The notes beneath the pieces are model-generated. The model made no database searches and had not been told where the DNA came from. It was given only the letters and a program-made list of their open reading frames with translations. The position numbers and the translations under genes were made by a program. 64,000 nt of DNA, from the NCBI RefSeq assembly GCF_008806375.1, contig NZ_WAAT01000004.1, positions 62,215-126,214 on the forward strand. The letters are read 5' to 3'. Positions 1 through 9,593 of this stretch are shown here, in pieces. Numbering within the stretch: the first letter of the stretch is position 1; the number at the start of each line of letters is the position of its first letter. The stretch comes from Pseudotamlana haliotis (GTDB lineage: Bacteria > Bacteroidota > Bacteroidia > Flavobacteriales > Flavobacteriaceae).

Positions 1-67
1 TTTTTGAATTTTCAATGATTTGCTGAGCTACCTTCTCAATATCTTTTAGTTCGTATGTGATTTCCAA
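1..67 (-). CDS. tsaE: TsaE, tRNA threonylcarbamoyladenosine ATPase, 5' end only
   Basis: Only the first 22 codons are present; the gene runs off the left edge. The visible N-terminus, ITYELKDIEKVAQQIIENSK after a TTG start at 67, fits the segment ahead of the P-loop in TsaE, the ATPase that works with TsaB and TsaD to make the t6A modification of tRNA. There is no ATG in frame downstream of the stop at 92-94, so TTG is the likely start. The porX-tsaE order is common in flavobacteria and supports the call. The P-loop itself is outside the window, so the assignment rests on a short match plus context. Confidence 0.6.
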   Translation of the reverse strand, partial: MEITYELKDIEKVAQQIIENSK

Positions 68-141
68 TTTGATTTGATTTAATAAAACAAAATTAGCAAT
101 AAGATGATATAAAACCTAGTAAACAAAACCTATCGAGATTT

Positions 142-1695
142 CTATTTCGGATTAAACACAGCAAAAGGAATAATCATTTCTTCTAAAGAAACACCACCAT
201 GCTGAAAGGTGTTTCTAAAATAACTTACATAATGATTGTAATTATTTGGATAAGCAAAAAAGGAATCACCTTTAGCGAAAATAAACGAACTACTCATATT
301 GATAGTAGGCAAGTGTAAATCTTTAGGGTTTTTAGCAAGAAGCACTTCCTTTTTATCGTAAGTCAAACTCCTACCTGTTTTATAGCGTAGGTTTAAGCTT
401 GTGTCTCTATCACCTATTACCTTTGATGGGTTTTTAACATTAATGGTACCGTGATCTGTAGTTAAAATAAGTTTAAACCCTAAATGCTGGGCTTGTTGAA
501 TCATGTCTAACAACGGTGAATTTTTAAACCAACTTAAGGTTAATGATCGGTAAGCTTTATCATTTGAAGCTAGCTCTTTAATCACTTCCATTTCTGTTTT
601 GGAATGCGAAAGCATATCAACAAAATTATATACAACCACAGATAAATCATTGTTTTTTAATGATTTGAAGTTTTCTGCTAGCTTTTTACCCGATTTTAAA
701 CTTGTTATTTTGTGATATTCATGATTTAAATGAGATAAACCTAAACGCTTTAACTGAGCTTCTAAAAAATCGGCTTCATGTAAATTTTTACCGCCTTCAT
801 CGGTATCGTTTTTCCAATATTGTGGAAAAAGTTTTTCCATATCGGCTGGCATCAGTCCAGAAAATATGGCATTTCTAGCATATTGTGTAGCTGTAGGTAA
901 GATACTGAAGAAAGCTTCTTCCTTTTCTTTTTTATAGTAATTATTAATGATTGGCTCAAAAACTTTGAATTGGTCATAGCGTAAATTGTCAATCACAATT
1001 AAAATTGTAGGCTGCTCTTTGCTAATTTCAGGCATTATTCTTTCCTTGAAAAGCGTATGCGACATGATAGGAGCGTCGGTATTTGGCTGAAACCAGTTTT
1101 CGTATCTTTTTTCAATAAACTTACCAAACTGTGTATTGGCTTCGCTTTTTTGAGATTCTAAAATTTCAAACATGCCAATGTCTTCAATCTCTTCCAGTTG
1201 AATTTCCCAATAGATGAGTTTTTGATATAAATTACACCATTCCTCATAAGAATTTACCATAGATAAATCCATAGCAATTTTTCTAAATTCCTGTTGATAA
1301 TTTGAAGTGGTTTTTTCTGAAATTAGTCGAGAATGATCTAAATTCTTTTTTAATGAAAGTAGGATTTGGTTAGGATTTACGGGCTTTATTAAATAATCAG
1401 CAATTTTGTTTCCAATAGCCTCTTCCATAATATATTCTTCTTCACTTTTGGTAATCATAACCACAGGAAGACTATCTTTTTTCTCTTTAATTTCATTGAG
1501 GGTTTCTAAACCTGTTAACCCCGGCATGTTTTCATCTAAAAAAACAATATCGAAATTTTCTTCATCTAAAATATCAATAGCCTCAGTACCGCTTTTACAT
1601 TTGGTGACTTTGTAGTTTTTACTTTCTAAAAATAAAATATGAGGTTTTAATAAATCTATTTCATCATCAACCCAAAGTATTTTTATTGTATTCAT
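142..1695 (-). CDS. porX: PorX, type IX secretion system response regulator with PglZ domain
   Basis: 517 residues. Residues 1-125 form a receiver domain: acidic pocket DDE near 10-12, phospho-acceptor Asp54 in VFLDENMPG, Thr82 and Lys104. A helical linker follows, and from about residue 225 there is a PglZ/alkaline-phosphatase-like domain with IVIDNLRYDQF (Asp236), the nucleophile region TATQYARNA (268-276) and a TTDHGT metal-binding motif. PorX with its kinase PorY controls type IX secretion genes in Porphyromonas, and its PglZ domain has been reported to be a metal-dependent phosphodiesterase. Length and domain order match the family. It is transcribed toward tsaE and is divergent from the HD gene across a 40-bp gap. 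Confidence 0.95.
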   Translation of the reverse strand: MNTIKILWVDDEIDLLKPHILFLESKNYKVTKCKSGTEAIDILDEENFDIVFLDENMPGLTGLETLNEIKEKKDSLPVVMITKSEEEYIMEEAIGNKIADYLIKPVNPNQILLSLKKNLDHSRLISEKTTSNYQQEFRKIAMDLSMVNSYEEWCNLYQKLIYWEIQLEEIEDIGMFEILESQKSEANTQFGKFIEKRYENWFQPNTDAPIMSHTLFKERIMPEISKEQPTILIVIDNLRYDQFKVFEPIINNYYKKEKEEAFFSILPTATQYARNAIFSGLMPADMEKLFPQYWKNDTDEGGKNLHEADFLEAQLKRLGLSHLNHEYHKITSLKSGKKLAENFKSLKNNDLSVVVYNFVDMLSHSKTEMEVIKELASNDKAYRSLTLSWFKNSPLLDMIQQAQHLGFKLILTTDHGTINVKNPSKVIGDRDTSLNLRYKTGRSLTYDKKEVLLAKNPKDLHLPTINMSSSFIFAKGDSFFAYPNNYNHYVSYFRNTFQHGGVSLEEMIIPFAVFNPK

Positions 1696-1700
1696 ATAGC

Positions 1701-1708
1701 TATATTTG
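1701..1708 (+). promoter_or_regulatory. Bacteroidota -7 box for the HD-domain gene
   Basis: TATATTTG is a perfect match to the Bacteroidota -7 consensus TAnnTTTG, 27 bp before the TTG start of the HD gene. A TTG at 1686-1688 is too close (12 bp) for the usual -33 spacing, so only the -7 element is convincing. It lies in the 40-bp gap between the divergent porX and HD genes. Confidence 0.55.
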
Positions 1709-1735
1709 TAGATATTTAATTATAAAAGTTAAAGT

Positions 1736-2956
1736 TTGAACAAACTTAAAATATTAAACGACCCAATTTACGGATTTATTACCATTCCGAATTCGCTAAT
1801 CTTCGATTTAATTCAGCATAAATATTTTCAACGCTTACGACGAATAACCCAAATGGGGATGTCGTATTTAGTATATCCAGGCGCGCATCATACAAGATTT
1901 CATCATGCCATTGGTTGTGTGCATTTAATGCAACAAGCAGTTAATGTGCTTCGTTTTAAAGGGGTTATCATTTCAGAAGAAGAAGAAACAGGCTTATATG
2001 CAGCCATTTTACTGCATGATATTGGTCATGGGCCATTTTCTCATGCCATGGAACATAGTATTGTAAATAATGTGTCTCACGAAGAGATTTCCCTGCTTTT
2101 TATGGAACGTTTAAATATTGAATTTAACGGAAGTTTAACGCTTGCGATTCAGATTTTTAAAGGTGAATACCCTCGGAAATTTCTGTTTCAGTTAATCTCA
2201 AGTCAGCTAGACATGGATCGTGCTGATTATCTTAAGCGTGATAGCTTTTATACCGGAGTCGCTGAAGGAAACATCAATAGTGAACGATTGATTACTATGT
2301 TGAATGTGGTTGAGGATGAACTCGTAGTTGAAGAAAAAGGTATTTATAGTGTTGAAAAATTCATCATTGCTAGACGTTTAATGTATTGGCAGGTCTATCT
2401 GCATAAAACAGGCTTGGTGGCTGAGCAATTACTTATTAGAGTATTACAACGAGCTAAGGAGCTTCATGACGCTGGGGTGTATTTAAGTGCAAGTAAAGCC
2501 TTGATGTATTTTCTAAATAATAAAATCACCTTAGATAATTTTAATGAAGAAACACTTGATGTTTTCGCTCAGCTTGATGATTATGATGTTATTTCCGCAA
2601 TGAAGGAATGGCAATTACATAGCGATTTTGTGTTGAGTGAATTATGTCAAATGATTATTAATAGGAATCTACTAAAGATCAAGGTGAGAAATAAAAGTAT
2701 CAAGAATGATAGTCTTGAAAAACGTACCACGGCTTTAATGAATAGCTATAATATCTCTCGTGAAGAAGCCCGTTATTTTGTGTTTACAGGCCAGATTTCT
2801 AATCAAGCTTACCATATAAAGGATAAACGTATTAATATTTTGCATAAATCAGGGAAAATTCAGGATATTGTAAAGGCTTCCGACCAATTAAATCTTAAAG
2901 CTTTGTCAAAACCAGTAACTAAATATTATATCTGTTACCCGAAGGACAAACTTTAA
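1736..2956 (+). CDS. HD-domain phosphohydrolase (dNTPase/SAMHD1-like family)
   Basis: 406 residues from a TTG start. An HD domain covers about residues 45-200: His56/His57 in HHTRFHHAIG, the doublet His94-Asp95 in ILLHDIGHGPFSH, and a downstream Asp in QLDMDRADYLKRD, which together form the expected metal site. The C-terminal half is helical. Relatives in COG1078 include dNTP triphosphohydrolases, but the substrate cannot be read from sequence. The TTG start is chosen because the family N-terminus (KILNDPIYGFI) begins at once after it. It precedes the lpx operon by 54 bp, which contains a new promoter box. Confidence 0.85.
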   Translation: MNKLKILNDPIYGFITIPNSLIFDLIQHKYFQRLRRITQMGMSYLVYPGAHHTRFHHAIGCVHLMQQAVNVLRFKGVIISEEEETGLYAAILLHDIGHGPFSHAMEHSIVNNVSHEEISLLFMERLNIEFNGSLTLAIQIFKGEYPRKFLFQLISSQLDMDRADYLKRDSFYTGVAEGNINSERLITMLNVVEDELVVEEKGIYSVEKFIIARRLMYWQVYLHKTGLVAEQLLIRVLQRAKELHDAGVYLSASKALMYFLNNKITLDNFNEETLDVFAQLDDYDVISAMKEWQLHSDFVLSELCQMIINRNLLKIKVRNKSIKNDSLEKRTTALMNSYNISREEARYFVFTGQISNQAYHIKDKRINILHKSGKIQDIVKASDQLNLKALSKPVTKYYICYPKDKL

Positions 2957-2968
2957 CACATTTTTTCC

Positions 2969-2976
2969 TATTTTTG
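2969..2976 (+). promoter_or_regulatory. Bacteroidota -7 box for the lpxD-lpxC/fabZ-lpxA-efp operon
   Basis: TATTTTTG matches TAnnTTTG perfectly and lies 34 bp upstream of the GTG start of lpxD, just after the HD gene stop. No clear -33 TTG is visible. Confidence 0.5.
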
Positions 2977-3010
2977 TCACAATTAAAAAAAAACCATCAA
3001 ACTTAATAGT

Positions 3011-4036
3011 GTGAAATTTACAGCACAACAAATAGCAGAAATCCTAGAGGGAGATGTTGATGGAAACCCAAATGCCGAAGTGTCAAAACTTTCTAAAATT
3101 GAAGAAGGTTTTGAAGGGGCATTAACGTTTTTAGCAAATCCGAAGTACAAGCAACATATATACAATACAAAAGCTTCTATTACAATTGTCAATAAAACTT
3201 TTGTTCCTGAGCAGGAAGTTGAAACGACACTGATTAAAGTCGATGATGCTTATTTAGCTTTTTCAAAAATTTTAGAATATTATAACTCTGTAAAACTTAA
3301 TAAAGTAGGTGTAGAGCAGCCTTCATTTGTTTCTGAATCGGCTTCATATGGTGATAATTTATACCTAGGCGCCTTTAGCTACATTGCAAATAATGTTGTT
3401 TTAGGTGACAATGTGAAAATTTTCCCCAATGTTTATATTGGTGACAATGTTGTTATTGGAGACAATACCATTGTTTTTGCTGGAGCTAAAATTTATTCTG
3501 AAAGTATCATTGGAGCAAATTGCGTTATTAATTCAGGTGCTATAATTGGTGCCGACGGTTTTGGTTTTGCTCCCAATGATGAGGGTGGATATAATAAAGT
3601 GCCTCAAATAGGTAACGTTATTATTGAGGACTTTGTTGATGTAGGTGCAGCGACTACTATTGATAGAGCTACTTTAGGATCCACTATTATTAGAAAAGGC
3701 GTGAAACTTGATAATCAAATTCAAATAGCCCATAATGTTGAAGTTGGAGAAAACACGGTTATAGCCGCCCAAACAGGTGTTGCTGGGTCAACTAAAATTG
3801 GTGAACATTGTCAAATTGGAGGACAAGTGGGTATTGCCGGACACATTACCATAGGTAATAATGTTAGAATACAAGCACAATCAGGTATTGGAAGGAATAT
3901 AAAGGATAATGAGACATTACAAGGCTCTCCTGCAATAAAATTAAGTGACTATAACAAGGCCTATGTCCATTTTAAAAACTTGCCTACAATAGTTAAAAAT
4001 ATAAACGATTTAGAAAAAACAAATGGGAATAGTTAA
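3011..4036 (+). CDS. lpxD: LpxD, UDP-3-O-acylglucosamine N-acyltransferase
   Basis: 341 residues, GTG start. It transfers the N-linked hydroxyacyl chain in lipid A synthesis. An N-terminal uridine-binding domain (1-100) is followed by left-handed beta-helix hexapeptide repeats (about 110-300) and a C-terminal helix. The catalytic His is His241 in [11 protein letters not shown]. It overlaps lpxC-fabZ by 14 bp, so the two are probably translationally coupled. The GTG start is supported by the [14 protein letters not shown] family N-terminus immediately after it. Confidence 0.95.
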   Translation: MKFTAQQIAEILEGDVDGNPNAEVSKLSKIEEGFEGALTFLANPKYKQHIYNTKASITIVNKTFVPEQEVETTLIKVDDAYLAFSKILEYYNSVKLNKVGVEQPSFVSESASYGDNLYLGAFSYIANNVVLGDNVKIFPNVYIGDNVVIGDNTIVFAGAKIYSESIIGANCVINSGAIIGADGFGFAPNDEGGYNKVPQIGNVIIEDFVDVGAATTIDRATLGSTIIRKGVKLDNQIQIAHNVEVGENTVIAAQTGVAGSTKIGEHCQIGGQVGIAGHITIGNNVRIQAQSGIGRNIKDNETLQGSPAIKLSDYNKAYVHFKNLPTIVKNINDLEKTNGNS

Positions 4037-5429
4037 TACTGAAATCAAACAAAAAACAATTAAAGACAGTGTGTCTTTAAATGGTGTTGGGTTACATACA
4101 GGTAAAAACGTAACCTTAACTTTTAAACCAGCAGAGGCAAATACAGGATTTGTATTTAAACGTGTCGATTTAGAAGGAGAGCCTGTAATTCAAGCTGACG
4201 CGAATTATGTAACGAACACTCAACGTGGTACCTGTTTAGAAAAAAATGGCGTTGTTATTCAAACTTCAGAGCACGTTTTAGCTGCCTTAGTAGGTTTAGA
4301 TATCGATAACATGGTTATTGAATTAGACGCATCAGAACCACCAATTATGGATGGTTCATCTAAGTTTTTTGTTGAAGCGGTTGAAAAAGCAGGTATTATT
4401 GAACTAGATTCGTTTAGAGAAGAGTTTGAGATTACAGACATTGTATCGTATACAGATGAAGAAACTGGTAGTGAAATTCTAATCATGCCAGCAACAGAAT
4501 ACCAAATCACCACAATGGTAGATTTTGGCACAAAAGTATTAGGTACTCAAAATGCCACCTTAAATAGAATATCAGATTTTAAAGAACACATATCTAATTC
4601 CCGAACCTTTAGTTTCTTACATGAAATTGAAATGCTCCTAGAGAATGGACTAATAAAAGGAGGCGACTTAAACAACGCTATTGTTTATGTTGATAAAGCT
4701 TTATCTCCTGAAACTTTAGAAAAACTTAAAGTAGCTTTTAAAAAGGATAGTATTAGTATTAAACCTAACGGTATTCTAGACAACCTTACTTTACACCACC
4801 CTAATGAGGCCGCTAGACATAAATTATTAGATGTACTCGGTGATTTAGCTTTGGTGGGTACTCGTATAAAAGGTAAAGTTATTGCTAATAAGCCTGGGCA
4901 TTTTGTAAACACACAATTTGCTAAAAAATTAGCGAAAATTATTAAAAATGAACGTAGAAACAATGTACCAAATATAGATTTGCATTCAGCGCCTTTAATG
5001 GACGTGAATCAAATTATGGCCATGTTACCACACAGGCAACCATTTTTATTAATAGATAAAGTTTTTGAACTTACAGATAGTTACGTAACGGCAATGAAAA
5101 ACGTCACTATGAATGAAGAGTTCTTTAAAGGGCATTTTCCAGGAGCTCCTGTGATGCCTGGTGTTTTAATTTGTGAAGCCATGGCGCAAACGGGAGGTAT
5201 TTTAGTGTTAAATACAGTACCAGACCCAGAGAACTATTTAACCTTTTTCATGAAGATGGATAATGTTAAATTTAAGCAAAAGGTGGTTCCGGGTGACACT
5301 TTAATCTTCAAATGTTCGTTAATTACGCCAATACGTCGTGGAATTTGCCATATGCAAGGTTATGCTTACGCTAATGGTAAGCTTTGTGCAGAAGCAGAAT
5401 TAATGGCACAAATTTCTAAAGTAAAATAA
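4023..5429 (+). CDS. lpxC-fabZ: LpxC-FabZ fusion: UDP-3-O-acyl-GlcNAc deacetylase / 3-hydroxyacyl-ACP dehydratase
   Basis: 468 residues in two enzymes. Residues 1-310 are LpxC, the zinc deacetylase committing flux to lipid A: zinc ligands His84 (TSEHVLAAL), His266 and Asp270 ([12 protein letters not shown]), and catalytic His293 (PGHFVN). Residues about 322-468 are FabZ, a hotdog dehydratase with His371 and Glu385 ([20 protein letters not shown]). The fusion is a known Bacteroidota trait joining two enzymes that compete for the same hydroxyacyl-ACP pool. It overlaps lpxD and lies 4 bp before lpxA. Confidence 0.97.
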   Translation: MGIVNTEIKQKTIKDSVSLNGVGLHTGKNVTLTFKPAEANTGFVFKRVDLEGEPVIQADANYVTNTQRGTCLEKNGVVIQTSEHVLAALVGLDIDNMVIELDASEPPIMDGSSKFFVEAVEKAGIIELDSFREEFEITDIVSYTDEETGSEILIMPATEYQITTMVDFGTKVLGTQNATLNRISDFKEHISNSRTFSFLHEIEMLLENGLIKGGDLNNAIVYVDKALSPETLEKLKVAFKKDSISIKPNGILDNLTLHHPNEAARHKLLDVLGDLALVGTRIKGKVIANKPGHFVNTQFAKKLAKIIKNERRNNVPNIDLHSAPLMDVNQIMAMLPHRQPFLLIDKVFELTDSYVTAMKNVTMNEEFFKGHFPGAPVMPGVLICEAMAQTGGILVLNTVPDPENYLTFFMKMDNVKFKQKVVPGDTLIFKCSLITPIRRGICHMQGYAYANGKLCAEAELMAQISKVK

Positions 5430-5433
5430 AATT

Positions 5434-6219
5434 ATGAATCAACCTTTGGCATATGTGCATCCAGGTGCAAAAATTGCAAAAAACGTTGTAATCGAACCGT
5501 TCGCAACAATACACAACAATGTAATAATAGGTGAGGGTTCTTGGATTGGAAGCAATGTGACCATAATGGAAGGGGCTCGAATAGGAAAGAACTGTAATAT
5601 ATTTCCTGGCTCGGTCATTTCAGCCGTTCCTCAAGATCTAAAATATAATGATGAAGACACTACCGTAGAAATTGGTGACAATGTAACTATAAGAGAGTGT
5701 GTGACCATTAATAGGGGAACCGTTGATAAGATGAAAACTGTAATTGGAGACAATTGTTTAATTATGGCTTATTGTCATATTGCCCATGATTGTGTGGTAG
5801 GAAACAATTGTATCTTCTCAAACAATAGCACCTTAGCAGGGCATATTAATGTTGGTGATTATGTGGTACTAGCAGGTATGACTGCCGTTCATCAATTTGT
5901 GTCTATTGGTAATCATGCCTTTGTAACAGGGGGGTCTTTAGTACGTAAAGATGTGCCACCTTTTGTTAAAGCGGCACGTGAACCTTTATCTTATGTGGGT
6001 ATTAATTCAGTTGGATTAAGACGAAGAGGTTTTACAACAGATAAAATTAGAGAAGTTCAAGATATTTATAGAATTCTCTATCAGAAAAATTATAACAACA
6101 CCCAAGCTGCTGAAATTATAGAAGCAGAAATGGAGGCAACTCCAGAGCGTGATGAAATTCTTCAATTTATTAAGAATTCTCATCGAGGCATTATGAAAGG
6201 ATATTTTAAATCAAATTAA
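5434..6219 (+). CDS. lpxA: LpxA, UDP-GlcNAc O-acyltransferase
   Basis: 261 residues, the normal family length. First acylation step of lipid A synthesis, acting before LpxC. It has left-handed beta-helix hexapeptide repeats over about 1-190, catalytic His118 in CHIAHDCVVG, and a C-terminal helical domain starting near RRRGFTTDKI. The four-base gap from lpxC-fabZ and the following efp indicate one transcript. Confidence 0.96.
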   Translation: MNQPLAYVHPGAKIAKNVVIEPFATIHNNVIIGEGSWIGSNVTIMEGARIGKNCNIFPGSVISAVPQDLKYNDEDTTVEIGDNVTIRECVTINRGTVDKMKTVIGDNCLIMAYCHIAHDCVVGNNCIFSNNSTLAGHINVGDYVVLAGMTAVHQFVSIGNHAFVTGGSLVRKDVPPFVKAAREPLSYVGINSVGLRRRGFTTDKIREVQDIYRILYQKNYNNTQAAEIIEAEMEATPERDEILQFIKNSHRGIMKGYFKSN

Positions 6220-6223
6220 ATAC

Positions 6224-6790
6224 ATGGCAACAACATCAGATATTAGAAACGGATTATGCATTAGGTATAATAATGATATTTATAAAGTAGTAGAGTTTTT
6301 ACACGTAAAACCTGGAAAAGGCCCTGCTTTCGTTAGAACAAAATTAAAAAGCGTTACCAACGGAAAAGTTGTTGATAATACTTTTTCAGCTGGACATAAA
6401 TTAGAAGATGTTCGTGTTGAAACCCACAAATTTCAATTTTTATATAATGATGGTGAATATTATCATTTTATGAATACCGAAGACTACACTCAAATTCAAT
6501 TAGTTGAAGCGGTTTTAGATAGACCTGAGTTAATGAAGGAAGGAGAAGTAGTGACTGTAATTATTAATTCTGAAGATAATGCACCGCTTTCTGTTGAAAT
6601 GCCTGCTAGTGTTGTTCTAGAAATTACTGCTACTGAACCAGGTGTTAAAGGAAACACGGCAACCAATGCTACAAAACCAGCAACTGTTGAAACTGGAGCT
6701 ACTGTAAATGTCCCTCTTTTTATTAATGAAGGAGACAAAATTAAAGTAGAAACAGAAAAAGGAACTTACAAAGAACGTGTTAAAGAATAG
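6224..6790 (+). CDS. efp: Elongation factor P
   Basis: 188 residues. EF-P relieves ribosome stalling at polyproline stretches. The three beta-barrel domains are complete; the tip loop of domain I carries Lys32 in KPGKGPAFV, the position that is beta-lysylated by EpmA in many bacteria. It sits 4 bp after lpxA and 6 bp before the second LpxD homologue, so it is co-transcribed with lipid A genes. Confidence 0.95.
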   Translation: MATTSDIRNGLCIRYNNDIYKVVEFLHVKPGKGPAFVRTKLKSVTNGKVVDNTFSAGHKLEDVRVETHKFQFLYNDGEYYHFMNTEDYTQIQLVEAVLDRPELMKEGEVVTVIINSEDNAPLSVEMPASVVLEITATEPGVKGNTATNATKPATVETGATVNVPLFINEGDKIKVETEKGTYKERVKE

Positions 6791-6796
6791 GGCCTG

Positions 6797-7738
6797 TTGA
6801 AGTTTCCAAACCCATACGCTTTAAATCAAATTGCAGATTTAATTCAATGTGAATTTATAGGTGATCCTGATTTTCCTGTTTTGGGCATGAATGAAATTCA
6901 TGTCGTAGAACTAGGAGATATCGTATTTGTAGATCATCCTAAATATTATGATAAGGCTTTAGAGTCTGCTGCTACTATTGTTTTAATTAACAAAGTAGTT
7001 GATTGCCCTGAAGGCAAGGCTTTATTGGTTAGTGATGATCCGTTTAGGGATTTTAATAAGCTTACAGAACATTTTAAGCCTTTTAAAGCTTCAAATTCGG
7101 CAATTTCAGATTCAGCCAAAATTGGTAAAAACACAGTGATTCAACCCAATTGTTTCATAGGAAACAATGTGGTTGTTGGTAATCATTGTGTCATTCATTC
7201 CAATGTGAGTATTTATGATGACGCCGTAATTGGTGATCATGTAACTATTCATTCAGGAACAGTTTTAGGTGCTAATGCCTTTTACTATAAAAATCGACCA
7301 GAAGGCTATGACCAGTTAAAATCAGGCGGACGTGTAGTTATTGAAAACAACGTTGATATAGGTGCTGCCTGCACTATTGATCGAGGTGTTACTGGAGATA
7401 CAACTATTGGTGAAGGTTCTAAATTAGACAATCAAATTCAAATTGGTCACGATACTGTTATTGGTAAAAAATGTTTAATTGCTTCTCAAGTTGGTATTGC
7501 AGGTTGTGTGGTTCTTGAAGATGAAGTGACTATTTGGGGGCAAGTGGGCTGCACTAGTGGTATTACCATTGGAAAAAAAGCTGTAGTTCAGGCGCAATCT
7601 GGTATTAGTAAATCTTTGCCAGGAGGGAAGGTTTATTTTGGCTATCCTGCCGAAGAAGTTAGGGTTAAACTCAAGGAATTAGCAGGCATACGTCAGATTC
7701 CAAAAATTTTAGAGATTTTGAAATCAAAAAAACTGTAA
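6797..7738 (+). CDS. Second LpxD-like acyltransferase
   Basis: 313 residues from a TTG start. The fold matches LpxD: N-terminal uridine-binding-like domain (1-100), hexapeptide beta-helix (about 105-280), and the catalytic-type His218 in [11 protein letters not shown]. It is clearly divergent from the lpxD at 3011. It may add a different acyl chain or act on another nucleotide sugar; the sequence does not decide this. It lies 6 bp after efp in the same operon. Confidence 0.85.
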   Translation: MKFPNPYALNQIADLIQCEFIGDPDFPVLGMNEIHVVELGDIVFVDHPKYYDKALESAATIVLINKVVDCPEGKALLVSDDPFRDFNKLTEHFKPFKASNSAISDSAKIGKNTVIQPNCFIGNNVVVGNHCVIHSNVSIYDDAVIGDHVTIHSGTVLGANAFYYKNRPEGYDQLKSGGRVVIENNVDIGAACTIDRGVTGDTTIGEGSKLDNQIQIGHDTVIGKKCLIASQVGIAGCVVLEDEVTIWGQVGCTSGITIGKKAVVQAQSGISKSLPGGKVYFGYPAEEVRVKLKELAGIRQIPKILEILKSKKL

Positions 7739-7766
7739 TTTTCTATAAAAAGTTAATTCAAAAAAT

Positions 7767-7774
7767 TACATTTG
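7767..7774 (+). promoter_or_regulatory. Bacteroidota -7 box for sucD
   Basis: TACATTTG matches TAnnTTTG, 33 bp before the sucD ATG in the 69-bp gap after the second lpxD-like gene. No -33 TTG at usual spacing is visible. Confidence 0.5.
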
Positions 7775-7807
7775 TTTTTTAAATATATTAACAATTAATT
7801 ATCACTT

Positions 7808-8680
7808 ATGAGTGTTTTAGTAAATAAAGATTCAAAAATTATTGTTCAAGGGTTCACTGGTAGTGAAGGTACTTTCCACGCTAGCCAAATGATTGAATAC
7901 GGAACCAACGTTGTTGGTGGTGTTACTCCAGGAAAAGGAGGGCAAAAACATTTAGACAAACCTGTTTTCAATACAGTAGCTGAAGCTGTTGAACAAGTAG
8001 GAGCAGACACAACTATTATTTTCGTACCGCCAGCATTTGCTGCCGATGCTATCATGGAAGCTGCTGATGCTGGAATTAAAGTGATAATTACTATTACAGA
8101 AGGTATTCCTGTAGCAGATATGATTACTGCTTCAAGTTATATTAAAGATAAAGATTGTCGTTTAATTGGTCCTAACTGTCCAGGTGTTATAACTCCAGGT
8201 GAAGCTAAAGTTGGTATTATGCCAGGTTTTGTTTTCAAACAAGGTAAAGTTGGTATTGTTTCAAAATCAGGAACATTAACTTACGAAGCAGCTGATCAAG
8301 TTGTAAAACAAGGTTTAGGAATTACTACAGCCATCGGTATTGGTGGTGACCCTATCATCGGAACAACAACCAAAGAAGCTGTTGAGTTATTAATTAATGA
8401 CCCAGAAACTGAAGCTGTTGTAATGATTGGTGAAATTGGAGGACAATTAGAGGCTGATGCTGCTAACTGGTACAAGGCTAGTGGAAGTAAAAAACCTGTT
8501 GTAGGTTTTATTGCTGGTGAAACAGCTCCTGCAGGACGTACAATGGGACACGCAGGTGCGATTGTAGGTGGTAGTGATGATACAGCACAAGCTAAAAAAG
8601 CAATTATGAGAGAATGTGGTATTCACGTAGTAGATTCTCCAGCTGAAATCGGTAAGAAAATTGCTGAAGTTTTAGGATAA
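7808..8680 (+). CDS. sucD: Succinyl-CoA synthetase alpha subunit
   Basis: 290 residues, full length. Alpha subunit of the TCA enzyme that interconverts succinyl-CoA and succinate with nucleotide phosphorylation. It has the CoA-binding [14 protein letters not shown] motif near residues 15-28 and the phosphorylated His248 in [11 protein letters not shown]. The beta subunit gene sucC is not in the window, so the two are unlinked. It has its own promoter box and is followed by a strong terminator. Confidence 0.96.
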   Translation: MSVLVNKDSKIIVQGFTGSEGTFHASQMIEYGTNVVGGVTPGKGGQKHLDKPVFNTVAEAVEQVGADTTIIFVPPAFAADAIMEAADAGIKVIITITEGIPVADMITASSYIKDKDCRLIGPNCPGVITPGEAKVGIMPGFVFKQGKVGIVSKSGTLTYEAADQVVKQGLGITTAIGIGGDPIIGTTTKEAVELLINDPETEAVVMIGEIGGQLEADAANWYKASGSKKPVVGFIAGETAPAGRTMGHAGAIVGGSDDTAQAKKAIMRECGIHVVDSPAEIGKKIAEVLG

Positions 8681-8698
8681 TACATAAACCAAATACAA

Positions 8699-8731
8699 AA
8701 AAACCTTGCAAACATTTGCGAGGTTTTTTTT
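8699..8731 (+). terminator. Rho-independent terminator after sucD
   Basis: AACCTTGCAAA pairs with TTTGCGAGGTT (one G-U) across a two-base loop, with flanking A and T runs extending the stem and a run of eight Ts. It ends the sucD transcript 19 bp after the stop. Confidence 0.85.
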
Positions 8732-8733
8732 AT

Positions 8734-8761
8734 TTGAAGCCATTTGTATTTGCTATATTTG
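8734..8761 (+). promoter_or_regulatory. Promoter of fabG, both boxes visible
   Basis: TTG at 8734-8736, a 17-bp spacer, then TATATTTG at 8754-8761, a perfect TAnnTTTG. It lies 63 bp upstream of the fabG ATG and just after the sucD terminator. Confidence 0.65.
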
Positions 8762-8824
8762 GTATTATTAAAATAAGCTCAATCCCTCTGTTTTAAAATA
8801 GGGAGATATTAAAAAATAATCATA

Positions 8825-9571
8825 ATGAAACTATTAGAAGGTAAAACTGCCATTGTAACTGGTGCAAGTCGTGGTATTGGAAAAGGAATTGCCCAAGTAT
8901 TTGCTGCTCAAGGTGCAAATGTTGCGTTTACATACAGTTCATCTGTCGATGCTGCAAATGCGTTAGAAAAAGAATTAGTTGCTTTAGGTGTTGAAGCAAA
9001 AGGATATAAAAGTAATGCCGCAAGTTTTGAGGAAGCTCAAAAGTTAGCTGCAGACGTGGTTGCCGAATTTGGAGCTATCGATATTTTAGTAAACAATGCC
9101 GGTATCACGAAAGACAATTTATTAATGCGTATTTCTGAAGAAGATTTTGACACCGTTATTGAGGTGAATTTGAAATCGGTTTTCAATATGACTAAAGCCG
9201 TACAACGAACCATGTTAAAACAACGTAAAGGTTCCATCATTAACATGAGTTCGGTGGTAGGTGTAAAAGGAAATGCTGGTCAAACGAATTATGCAGCTTC
9301 TAAAGCTGGAATTATTGGTTTTTCTAAATCGGTTGCTTTAGAATTAGGTTCAAGAAACATTAGAAGTAACGTTGTTGCTCCTGGTTTTATTGAAACTGAA
9401 ATGACGGCCAAATTAGATGACACTGTTGTTGAAGGATGGCGTGCTGGAATTCCTTTAAAAAGAGGCGGAACCCCTGAAGATATTGCTAATGTTTGTGTGT
9501 TTTTAGGAAGTGATATGAGTGCTTATATTACCGGACAAACATTAAATGTTGATGGTGGTATGCTAACTTAA
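8825..9571 (+). CDS. fabG: FabG, 3-oxoacyl-ACP reductase
   Basis: 248 residues, classical short-chain dehydrogenase. NADPH-binding TGASRGIGKG (12-21), NNAG (90-93), and the catalytic set Ser143, Tyr156 and Lys160 (NYAASK). The C-terminus GQTLNVDGGM is typical of the type II fatty acid synthase reductase. The gene is complete and followed 22 bp later by the 677-residue membrane protein. Confidence 0.93.
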   Translation: MKLLEGKTAIVTGASRGIGKGIAQVFAAQGANVAFTYSSSVDAANALEKELVALGVEAKGYKSNAASFEEAQKLAADVVAEFGAIDILVNNAGITKDNLLMRISEEDFDTVIEVNLKSVFNMTKAVQRTMLKQRKGSIINMSSVVGVKGNAGQTNYAASKAGIIGFSKSVALELGSRNIRSNVVAPGFIETEMTAKLDDTVVEGWRAGIPLKRGGTPEDIANVCVFLGSDMSAYITGQTLNVDGGMLT

Positions 9572-9593
9572 AATTCAATTTCTTGTTCTTTTA

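Noticed and set aside
4259-4963. Antisense open frames over lpxC-fabZ and similar frames opposite other genes
   Set aside because: They follow from codon bias of well-supported genes on the other strand, lack family features and have no promoter or initiation context.
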